From Siphonodentalium dalli (taxonomy: Eukaryota > Mollusca > Scaphopoda > Gadilida > Siphonodentaliidae): a DNA stretch of 64,000 nucleotides. Location: positions 203,840,690 through 203,904,689 of the forward strand of contig CP136069.1 of NCBI GenBank assembly GCA_032622095.1, in the 5' to 3' direction. Position 1 is the first letter of the stretch. Every line of letters begins with the position of its first letter. The notes beneath the pieces are model-generated. The model ran no database searches. It was not told where the DNA came from and saw nothing but the letters and a program-made list of their open reading frames with translations. Below are positions 24,001 to 36,000 of this stretch, one piece after another. Position numbers and translations under genes: made by a program.

Positions 24001-27000
24001 TACTGAATTAATTACGCACATAGTGACAGAGAATATGCAATAAACGTAGGCCTATTGGTATAATTATATTTGTATTCAATTAAACTGATGCGACTCAAAT
24101 TGAAAAATTATCAAAGGATTCAAAAGCGCGGCTGCCATCTGCCGATACCGTTATCTTTGATCAGCCATCACGCAACGATATTTATTTATTAGATATTGTC
24201 GATTTCATAACTGGTGTTTGTGTAAGTAATTCTACTAAGTAGCACAGCTTTTGTTTTAACTTTTAACACTATCCTTGCCAGTGTTGGTATATTGTATTGT
24301 ACCATTGTTGCCTTAAAACATTGTGCGTGCTCAATTTAATTAATGTAACTAATTTACTTGAGATTCTGGAGTCGACTTTTGGTGAACAATTCATCGATGT
24401 CAACTAATCGTTTCAACACTAATTATCTTATATATGCGATTCTAACATAGGGAGTCTCACATATTTAAGAGAATGCATTGGCCTAAAAAAAATCTTTTTT
24501 TAACACTTTTTACCATTTTTTCTTACATTCTTTAACAATTTTATAATTTTTAATGTATTAAGCCAATGCATTCTCTTATATATGCGAGGCGACCTATGGT
24601 TGACTCGCATATATAAGAGAATGCATTGGCACAGGGCCCTTCTGTTGGGTAAAGGGTTAATGCTGCACCAGCACAGCTCCCGCCATGAAAGGGTTAAGGT
24701 CTGCATGTAGACTGATATTTTCATAGAGGTATAATGCAAACAAGAGCATATCTACGGCATGGCAAAAAACTCACTTCATAATTCCAACAAAGGGCTATAA
24801 CTCTGGTAAAGAAAATTGGTAAGGCGGAACCAAATTCAAAATTTAACCTGTATTTTGGGCTGGTGATTTCACATCCCAAATTTCATTCCATTCAGTTCAA
24901 ACTTACTAAAGTTATCATCCGGAGTAGAAAACTAGAGTGCAAATTAAAACAAAAAGGGCCGTAACTCTGGTTAAAATTGTTGGGCAGAACCCGAATTCAA
25001 ACTTGACCTGTATTTTTCTGCAAGTAAACTCACATACCAAATTTCATTGCGTTCAGTTGAAACTATCTAAAGTTATCATCAGGAAACAAAAGTGAATGGA
25101 TGGACAGACGGCTAGACAGATGGACCGATGGCTAGACAGATGGACCGATGGCTAGACCAATGACATAATTACATAAAAAAAAAAATACAGCCTGTTTTAA
25201 CCATTCCATGACAGGAGATTCCTAAAATTTTGCAAAAAACAAGTGCAATGCATTCTCTTATATTTGTGAGTCTCCCATAGAGAGCCTTGCATACATAAGA
25301 GAATACATTGGCCTGACAATATTTACAATGACCTTGTAAACCAGTGCATTCTCTTGTATATGCATTCTCTGGGAGACTCGCATATATAAGAGAATGCACT
25401 GGCACAGGATCTTTAATGCTGCACAAGCACATCTCCCATCATATAAGGGTTACACCATCTGTTATTTTTACATCAATGGGTGTATAAAAAATAATACAGC
25501 CCGTGTTAACCCTTCCATAACCCTAAAATTAACCATCTGTTTTTTATGCAGAGAAAATGAAAAGCTGAAATCAACAGTTATTTATTACCTTTAAGATCAC
25601 GGTGTAGCATGTTATTTTCATGAAGGTAAGCCAGCCCTCGGAGTATTTGTAGAACATAGCTGATGATGACATTCTCCGAGAATGCTCCATAGCGACCAAG
25701 AAGACTCGATACAGATCCACCTGGTAAAAAGATGCCAATAGCTATTATACATGTGTTAGGCTAAATAAAATAATGCCTGTGTTGAGGGTAACATGACACA
25801 AAAAACAGGACTGGGGGGGAATGGGGGTTGTGGTAAAATCATTTTTTATTTTATATTTTATTTTATTTTTCTTGCTCAACATCATTTCTCCTGGACTGGA
25901 AGGTGGGTCACTTCCTAATATGATTTATGCAATTCAACTGTGTAAAATGACAAAATAGTGAATGTTCACTATCTTTAAAGCAACAGCTCATTCTGGCCGC
26001 TACATTCGGTCGCAATTTTCATTTTTTCAAGTTAAAATAAAATAAGTCTGAGAAATGTATTTCTTCAGTTATCGTATCAACAACCTTCTATGCAGTCCTT
26101 CCCATGAAGAAAACACTTTCACATAACAATAATTTAACTGAGATGAATAAGGTTCTCTAAATATACCTTCAAATTATTCAATATTGAATCAACGATCACA
26201 GTGACCATAATCATTTTGACAAGAGTGCGAATTTTAGCACACGTGAATTAAAACAGGTGCGAGAGCAATTGCTCCGGTCTATGTGACTGAATCATACCTG
26301 GCATCCATTCGACGAACATATTAAAGTGCATTCCTTGTCTTGTAGCACCGAGAATGCGAATAATATTTGGGTGGTTAAGTCGCGACATTAAATGTATTTC
26401 TTCAGTTATCGTATCGACAACCTTCTCCTGTTCAGCTGGAGCATTACGACAGAATGATATCTGTTTGACAGCCATCAGCGTCCCCGTCTGTACGTCTAAG
26501 GACTGATAGCAGCTGCTGTATGCCCCGGTTCCTATCAACTGCCCCTTCCTCCAGTGAATATTCTCCAGATACAGGTCATGTTCCTGAGAGGTGAGGCTAC
26601 CCGATTCTAATTCATCGTCCGACTGCTGAAAAATCAAGAATAAGAAGCATATAGTTACAGCCCTAGATGAGAAGTGTATTGCTACAGCCCTAGGTAACAT
26701 CTTTATAGACATAAATATTCTCCAGATGTCACTGAGAGATGAGGCTACCTGATTCATTATATGTAATGACTCTATTAGGGGTCGCGATACAATACGTATC
26801 TAGATACGATACCCTAGTATTTCTGGATGCAGCCCTTCATATGGAATTCATGAATTGGTTGAAAAAAAACATATATTCAATCATAGTCATTATTTAATAG
26901 TTCATTAATTTGATTAATCCTTCAATACCAGCTACTTCAGTTCATTGGAATGTTTTATTAAAGGCCAAGGTCGTATGGGATTACACGACTTTCAAGTACA

Positions 27001-30000
27001 AAAACATACCACGTTTGTTGTTTAATTCATTTAAATACAGTCCAGGGGGAGTAATCCAAAAATACCACGTCGGAAGTTCGGAACACTGTCTGTATTGACG
27101 CGGTTTACTACGAGTCTTGCGATGAGACACGTTTATGTCAATTAGGTATCGGTGACTGTTAACGGGAATGATTTAATTCTCTAATATGCAGTTCAAGTCC
27201 GATGAATGACAAATGATTAGCACAAAAACAACAACGCCCACGAGCATGACCGACGAACAGGTGGCTGACCTATTTAATCGGCGCTTTGAAGTAGAACGAC
27301 TTGATCATGCTTCTTTGCGTGCCGTTGTATTTAATTCTTATTCTCCGTCGTGAATATAGCAATTTTAAAGAACGAATAATGGATAATAGATAAACAAAAT
27401 TGTGTATCGCGATGCGCAATTTTTTGGCTATGGAACCGGTGTGTGTATCGTAGAACTCTGATTCGCGATACACCGGTGCACCGGTGATATCTCACACCCG
27501 TAGACTCTATTAGTATATTAAATATATGCAGTGACTCTATTACATAGGGAATGTGTTCTATGTTGCATTGTGGGAGATAGCTGATCTGAAGCTTATGTCA
27601 GGTTGTACGAGGATAGGGACTATGTTGCATTGTGGGAGATATTTGTTCTGAAGCTTACATCAGGTTGTACGAGGATAGGGACTATGTTGCATTGTGGGAG
27701 ATATTTGTTCTGAAGTTTATGTCAGGTTGTACGAGGATAGGGACTGTGTACTATGTTGCATTGTGGGAGATATTTGTTCTGAAGCTTACATCAGGTTGTA
27801 CGAGGATAGGGACTATGTTGCATTGTGGGAGATATTGTTCTGAAGCTTACATCAGGTTGTAAGAGGATAGGGACTGTGTACTATGTTGCATTGTGGGAGA
27901 TATTTGTTCTGAAGCTTACATCAGGTTGCACGAGGATAGAGACTATGTTGCATGGTGGGAGATATTTGTTCTGAAGATTACATCAGGTTGTACGAGGATA
28001 GAGACTATGTTGCATTGTGGGAGATATTTGTTCTGAAGCTTACATCAGGTTGCACGAGGATAGGGACTATGTTGCATTGTGGGAGATATTTGTTCTGAAG
28101 CTTACATCAGGTTGTACGAGGATACGGACTGTGTTGCATTGTGGGAGATATTTGTTCTGAAGCTTACATCAGGTTGCACGAGGATAGGGACTATGTTGCA
28201 TTGTGGGAGATATTTGTTCTGAAGCTTACATCAGGTTGCACGAGGATAGGGACTGGTTCTTCCTTGTCACTCGACGTCAGTCCAGGAATAATAGGACATG
28301 GCAGCTGGACATCAGATATGTCCATAGCTTTGGCCAACGCCAGCGCTTCCTCTTTCTCCACCTCCTCTTTACAAATACACTGATCTTCATCTGAAGGAGA
28401 ACAATTAGCATGAATGTAAGACAATGTTTAGATACGTGTTAACCCTTTACCCAACAGAACGGCCCTGTGCCAATGCATTCTCTTATATATGCGAGTCGAC
28501 CATAGGTCGCCTCGCATATATAAGAGAATGCATTGGCTTAACACATTAAAACTTATAAAATTGTTAAAGAATGTAAGAAAAAATGGTAAAAAGTGTAATT
28601 TTTTTTAGGCCAATGCATTCTCTTATATATGCGAGGCGACATATGGTCGACTCGCATATATAAGAGAATGCATTGGCACAGGGCATAACTGTAACTATCA
28701 CAATGTGGTCAAGGAGCCGGTTCCAATGATATCCATATTTGTATGGTTCTATTGAGCCAGACCGAAGATATTTTAGGCTGTTTGAAGCTTTATTTGGCCG
28801 GTTTTGGCCGGTTTGTTGGGTAAAGGGTTAAAAGGACCCAAGGCACTCACAGTGAGTAAATGTACAAACAATATAAACAAATAAGGTTTGCAGAATGGAG
28901 AAATAATGTGCTCGGAGAACACTTTTTATGTCACGGAACTCCAAACAACTATATTTTAGATCAAATGGTTTGCATATTAACCCTTTACCCAACAAAACGG
29001 CCAAAAACGCCCAAACAAAGCTTCAACAGCCTAAAATATCTTCGGTCTGTCTCAATAACACCATACAAATATGGATATCATTGGAACCGGTTCATTGACC
29101 ACATTGTGATGGTTACAGTTATGCCCTGTGCCAATGCATTCTCTTATATATGCGAGTCGACCATAGGTCGCCTCGCATATATAAGAGAATGCATTGGCCT
29201 AAAAAAAAAAAAATATTAACACTTTTTACCATTTTTTCTTACATTTTATAATTTTTTCTTACATTTTTAAACAATTTTTATAATATTTTCCTACATTCTT
29301 TGACAATTTTCTCATTTTTAATATCTGTTAAGCCAATGCATTCTCTTATATATGCGAGGCGACCTATGGTCGACTCGCATATATAAGAGAATGCATTGGC
29401 AAAGGGCCGTTCTGTTGGGTAAAGGGTTAAAGAATGTGACATAAAGCTCTGATATAGCTGTCATTTTGTGTATAATACTGAGTAAATGCATTTTGTGTAT
29501 AATACTGAGTAAATGCATATTGTGTATAATACTGAGTAAATGCATATTGCATGTAGATGTTACCCGTAGGTTATTACTTCCCAATGAGACCACGATAAAT
29601 TACTGTGTGTGGCCCATACAGTACGAGCACTTGGTTGTGAATTGAAAACTTAATTATTATTCCAATTCGTCATTTGAAGCCTTACATATCTTTGGCCAAG
29701 TGGTTTATTTCTGGAATTGTTCTGATGTATATTGCGTACTTTACAATTAAGATGTTTGTTCACTTTCGAGGAAATAATTTCACAATTCCTGAGTACTGTA
29801 CACTTTACCTGCAATCGTTTTATGAATCGGCGAAATGTTTTTTAAATATTAATTGAGAACGGTATAACATCAGTTACAACAGCTAGCAGTCGCCATTGGA
29901 ATCGATTTCAGTCGCCATTGGAATTTTCGAACGATTTCAAACGAAAATTATCGAACCAAATTTGAATTGAATAATGCGACCAAATCGAATAACAAATCGA

Positions 30001-33000
30001 GCATCAAATATTCACAGGCCCTAGTTAAAATATTTTAGTCTGAATATGATTTTCCGAATATTTTACTCTGCTTTTGACCAATTCCAATGTTTAACCCTTT
30101 CAGTGCCAAGTCCGATTTTTGTATCAACCCATATACCCTGTGCCAATGCATTCTCTTATATATGCGAGTCGACCATAGGTCGCCTCGCATATATAAGAGA
30201 ATGCATTGGCCTAACAATTTTGTTATTATTTTTTACAATTTTTTACAATTTTAATATTTTTTTCTTATATTCTTTAATTAACTCTTTCAATACGTTTTTC
30301 ATTGGCATCAAAATTATTACTATGTATACTTGGTGATAGTTTTGAGTTATAACATGCCCCTAAGGTTTTATCCAGTTTGTTTTTAAATTCGCTATAGCAT
30401 GCTTAAGCATACCCAAAACAAATTCAACCCAAAAAAAATCTAAAATCTCATCCGTAAATTAGGGCCGATGAGATCGGCCCCTGGCACTGAAAGGGTTAAA
30501 GAACGGACAATATTTGATTAAACTTTGGAATCTGATTGAACTAATTGGACTTTTATCGGTAATTCCACTGTAACAGTAATGTTTACATAACAATGGTTTT
30601 GATATGTGAAATCTCATTAATGGAGAGTTATTAATAATGAAAATAAGAACAAATTCAATCTATTTGTAGATGATAGCTTTTACTGAATTTTATCAAATTT
30701 ATCTGATTTTGCATTAACAAGCCTTGAAATAGTGTGTCTGACACTTGCAGCATGAGGTTCCCATAGGGAGAATTTAGTGACGCTACACACCTCAGTGGGC
30801 TAGCATCACTAAATTCACCCTCTGAGGACCCCATTCTGTTTAGGCCTCATCTTCTGTGAAGTATCTATAGTCTCAAATTAACATTGTTTTTCAGTTACTT
30901 TTTCCCTTCTGAGAAGTTTCTTTATCCCATAAATGTTCATAAGATATAATGCATAATATTTCACCAACTTCAAATTCAAACTGATCCCAGGTCTCCACTA
31001 GCAATTGATGCATAAAGAGAATGAGGTTCCCAGAGGGTGAATTTGGTGATGCTAGCCCACTGTGCGGGTAGCATCACTAAATTCACCCTCTGGAGACCTC
31101 ACAAATGACAGACACACTATTTGCAGGCTTTGCTATAAATGCATACATGTACCTTGATCAGCAGTGTTACTGGGAGAAGTCTTCGGAGTTGGCGCAGCTA
31201 TCTCAGATTTGAATGAAACCAGTGCATGATCTTCCTTCCGCCTTGGTCGGATGTCAAACTCCAGCATTTCATCGCTAAGCGTCGGTGACACCCCTGTTCG
31301 GGACTGAGGACGCCGTAGGGTATCTGACTCTGGCGTCTGCACTTCTTGCGATCTCACAAATATCATTTTACTTTGACAGCACTTGCAGACTGGAACTAAG
31401 GTATCAGAGTCACCCATCGAATGGTCCGTTAGTTTTGACGAGCGAGGAATTACACCCGCAGTAGGCGTAACAGGTAGCCTATCTTCTTCGTTGCATATTG
31501 AAAATGGTCGCTCTAGCGAAGACGGGGCTGCGAGATTAAAAAACGAGTCGTTTCTATGATATCTAGCAGTCGTTTGGACCCCACAAGTCTGAGTTTTAGC
31601 ACTATGTTGTTTTGGCACTAAAATATCTGGAACAAAGTCACCACAGTCTTGATCAGTAATCGTCATGGCAACACATTTATCAGGCGAATCAGCATCGCTC
31701 GATTCAAGTCCCTCGTTTAAGTTTTCCGGCGTCTTTGATTTCCTACGGATATGTCTGGGTGTGTTCGGAGGAACAGACGGCACGTTTTTATGCAGATTAT
31801 TAGAACTAGCTTCACTAGTGCAGTCAGAATGTGACGTCACAGGAGAATTACACCGTGGAGTCGATATCGGAGAAACTGTCGGCGCACTCTGTTTCCCGAA
31901 TTCTGAAAACGTTTCATCTGCATCGGGAAAACGCGATTCAGCAAGAATTCTCCCAACTTTTCTTTTCATGGATTTCCTATTTTTACAGTCTACATTATCG
32001 ACAAGTTTTTCTAATTCTAATGCAGCACTTTCGGTAAAACTTGAAAATTGAACCGATAACAGGAACACACGACGTGCAACTCTCTCAACGCGCTGATGAT
32101 GGAAGTTCACAGCTTTTATAGCGAATCGACCTATTAATAGTAACAGTCGTTCAGCCAGTGATGAGCTGTGTTCAGCCAGTGATGAGTTGTGCTCATCAAT
32201 GCTGTCATCGTTAGCGGAGTCTGTCGTTGAAGACACCGATGACGATAATGAGGTGTCATCAGGCTTCGAGCTGATCATAGATTCTGATTCGATGTCGTCG
32301 TTCACCGCGGGTATAAATACAGAGGAGCAATTATCGAAGATATGATCGAGAACATAGAGCCTTCCCAGCAGCCACTGCCACTGCATGCTGTCTGCTTTAT
32401 ACTCCTCCGTGAGACATTGAATGACGTAAGGCACTCCGCCCAACCCTCCCGAGCCTGAAAAATATATATTTATCTTTTTTTTTCTTTTTTTTATTGGAGA
32501 AACTATAAAGTTTACAAAATGTCATTCAGTTCTTTCTCTCTCTCCGTTTATATAGGTTTGATGGTATACTTTCTCTCTCTCCGTTTATATAGGTTTGATG
32601 GTATACTTGTTTGAAACTGATTGATAAACAATTTATGTTATTTGTGGACAACTTGGTTACCAAAAATACATACGAAAAATCCAAAAGGGGTCAGCTTACA
32701 GTTTTAGATTTTTGTGGCTTGATTTTTTTTATGGTTGTTTCATTCGAATTAATTTAGGTATATTTCAGTTAGTGATTTACGAGCGTAGATGTAAAAGTCT
32801 TTACCAATCAGCTTCACAATACGATTGTGGCTTATAATAATTATATATATGCTACAGAGTTACTTCAGTTCATCTTCATGTTATTTTAACGTAGAGTTGC
32901 CGCTTATTTGATATTATCACGTATTTATTACCACTTTACCCATGTTCCTGTATATAGATAATTAAAGACTATGATTTTGGAGCCTCAGTATGGTCTCATA

Positions 33001-36000
33001 ATGCATTATATATGTACATATAAATATACCGATGCATATATAGAGGATATGAAATGAGTGTTTCTCTCATATGATATTTATGAAACGAGTCTACGAATTT
33101 TCGTGACGAATTTCATAAATATCATATGAGAGAAACACGAATTACATATTCTATTTATCATATGACACATATAAATTGATTATGATGTCCAAAAACGCAC
33201 ACAAATCACTAAATGGCTATATGACATCGGCAGCAAAAGGTTAATTTGACGTCACTTCATTGCACCGGAAGCCCAATTACACCTGGTGAACTAGCAGAAA
33301 TAATATGCACGCGAAGATATAGTGAGCTATTCTGTTCTCAGTTTGTGACATTATATCGTATGTTTATTAGATAAATACGAATTACATAATCTATTTATCG
33401 TATAACAATGTCCAAAACATATAATATTTATAAATAATATTACTTTTTCCTTAAGGGAAGCCCGAAACTGAACTATATGGATTACGTCTCCGGCCTTGTG
33501 TCAATCAGGAGGGTTAAAATTTTATTGCTGTGCCGACCCACTCACACCCGTGTCCAGATTAGTCTCGCATGAATACACCCGCATTCTATCTATTGTCTAG
33601 TCAGTTTTTTATTTCCGACTTAATCATGAGATTTGCGAGTCGCGGGGTTGGGAATGGCACCACCATGGGAGGGATCTATGATAGTTCAGTTTCGGGCTTC
33701 CCTTAAGGAAAAAGTAATATTATTTATAAATATTATATTTTTCCGCCAAGGAGAAGCCCTCAACTGAGGAGGCACGAGCAATAAAGTTAATTAATATCCA
33801 AATTCGATGGGAATGTACTCTTCCGAAACAGGATTCATGTAAATGTGATTTAGTCATGAATCAGATATGATTATGTTACGTGAAAGAGCTCCCAATTCAG
33901 ATTACGACATTGCTCAAATGTGTACCGCCCCCCCCCCCCCTTGTTTTTGGAATAAACAGCCCAGGTAGTGCCATAGAATTCATGCTAGCGAGACAACCGA
34001 GCAAGTATAACTTTGCTGCATCCTATTCTCTTTGTTATCTTCTTCGCTCTCTCGACAGTTCACATTATGAACTGATGTCACATGCAGCCATTGTGTATGC
34101 AATAAGATATCAGAATGCTTATGATACACCAGGGAGCAAATTAACTGGAATCGCATCGCGATTTGCCACTGAAATGTGGATACCGGTAATAGCGAGGAAT
34201 TTTTTATACATGTATGATGTTATAAAAATGCTATCTAATCATGTCAATGTGAGATTATTTGCTAATCAGATATCGAAAGTAAATTGCTCCCTGTGATACA
34301 CAAACCAGATATAAAAATGATATGCTGCAGATATCATAGCGAGGTATGAGGTTTCATTATATCATGCCACACATCTGTACTCCAGCCTCGTATAATGTAG
34401 AAAGCAGGGAACGCCATCATGATCCAAGGTATCATTGCATACCAGTATATATGGGATTAGAGAACACCACTGAGGACTTGATGAACAAGCATAGAAGCAT
34501 CAGTGATCTATGATGGCGCACATAACGAGTGTCGGGTACATTTCGAAATGATCAAATGTAGCAGAATGATCAAAATTGCAAAATGACCGGTGAAGGAGTG
34601 GCCTGGAGGTATCCCGACGGTATTACGATTCCAGGAGATTGGACCCCATCGTGTGGAGATGTGGGCCACTGCACCGTGGGGAAGAGATAGAAGGCTGGTT
34701 GGTGCAGCTCTTGGAGGCACCGAACAAGTCTTCCCCACCCAGATCATTCAGCCTTTCTTTCCTACCGGTGAAGGAGTGGCCCGGATGTATCCCGAAGGTA
34801 TTACGATTCCAGGGGATCGACTGGACCCCATCTTGTAATGATGTGGGCCACTGCACCATGGGGAAGAGTCAGAAGGCCATTTGGCTGGTGCGCTATGTCT
34901 ATGAGAGCAAGAGCGTCACGTGACAACGAGTCTTCCCCACCCAGAACATTCAGCCTACCGGTGGAGGAGTGGCCTAGAGGTATCCCGAAGGTGTACGATT
35001 CCAGGGGAGTGGCTGGACCCCATCTGTGGAGATGTGGGCCACTGCACCGTGGGAAGAGGCAGAAGGCTGGAGCAGCTCTTGGAGGCACGTAACAACTCTT
35101 CACTTCCCCACCCAGAACATCCTCCAAAGGCTACAGTGCTGGATCTTTCCTGACTGAGATAAATACTCGCAAATTGTTGAATTAAATGAAGCAATATAAG
35201 ATATCAACCTGTATCCTCATCCTGTACAAAATCACTTACCAGCGGAACATCAGAATCCTCGTCCGACAGTGTGCCTGGTGACCCACTGTCGACCCGCGAT
35301 TCTTGCTCATCGTCGTCAAACCTGCCGACGCCACGCGATGCAGAGAAGCATGTCAAGATCGACGCCAGCCAACAGAATTGGCTGCATCAGGTTGGGATAC
35401 CAGACTGTGGAAGAGGCCTACTCTGAAATGGTTCGACGCAAGACAAATGCTCTTGCATTTGGGATAAGTAGCTATGTCCTGTCCAAGGTCACACCCCTCA
35501 AATTCTGGGGCATCATCAAGCTGCGCCCCCAAGGCCAGAGGGAATAAGTTCTGATGAGCCATTTGATCAGAGGAAGCCCCTTCCATGGAATCCCCCAAAT
35601 GCAGGTGGTCCTGACCAAACTGGAATAAATGTCGATGACATACCACTATGATCACGTGACGGCGGAGGAGCAGGCCCGGATGTATCCCGAAGGTATTACG
35701 ATTCCAGGGGATCGACTGGACCCCATCTTGTAATGATGTGGGCCACTGCACCATGGGGAAGAGTCAGAAGGCCATTTGGCTGGTGCGCTATGTCTATGAG
35801 AGCAAGAGCGTCACGTGACAACGAGTCTTCCCCACCCAGAACAGCCGCCAAAGGCTACTCCCAGGTGCCCAATAATTGTGGTGGCCTATAAACAGATCTT
35901 CGTGGCAGGAATCCAGGCCGAAATCAAAATACTGATGGAAATTTCACTCTATGTGGAATAATAGTATATCGATGTGAATTTTTTCGAAATTTAAGAATCG

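Noticed and set aside
33880-34296. 138-codon plus-strand ORF
   Set aside because: Begins across a poly-C run inside an inverted-repeat element, with no recognisable motif. Not enough to call a gene.
34508-35754. Overlapping ORFs on both strands (77-133 codons)
   Set aside because: They follow the four-copy 175-200 bp repeat. The same DNA is open in several frames and none shows a known motif.
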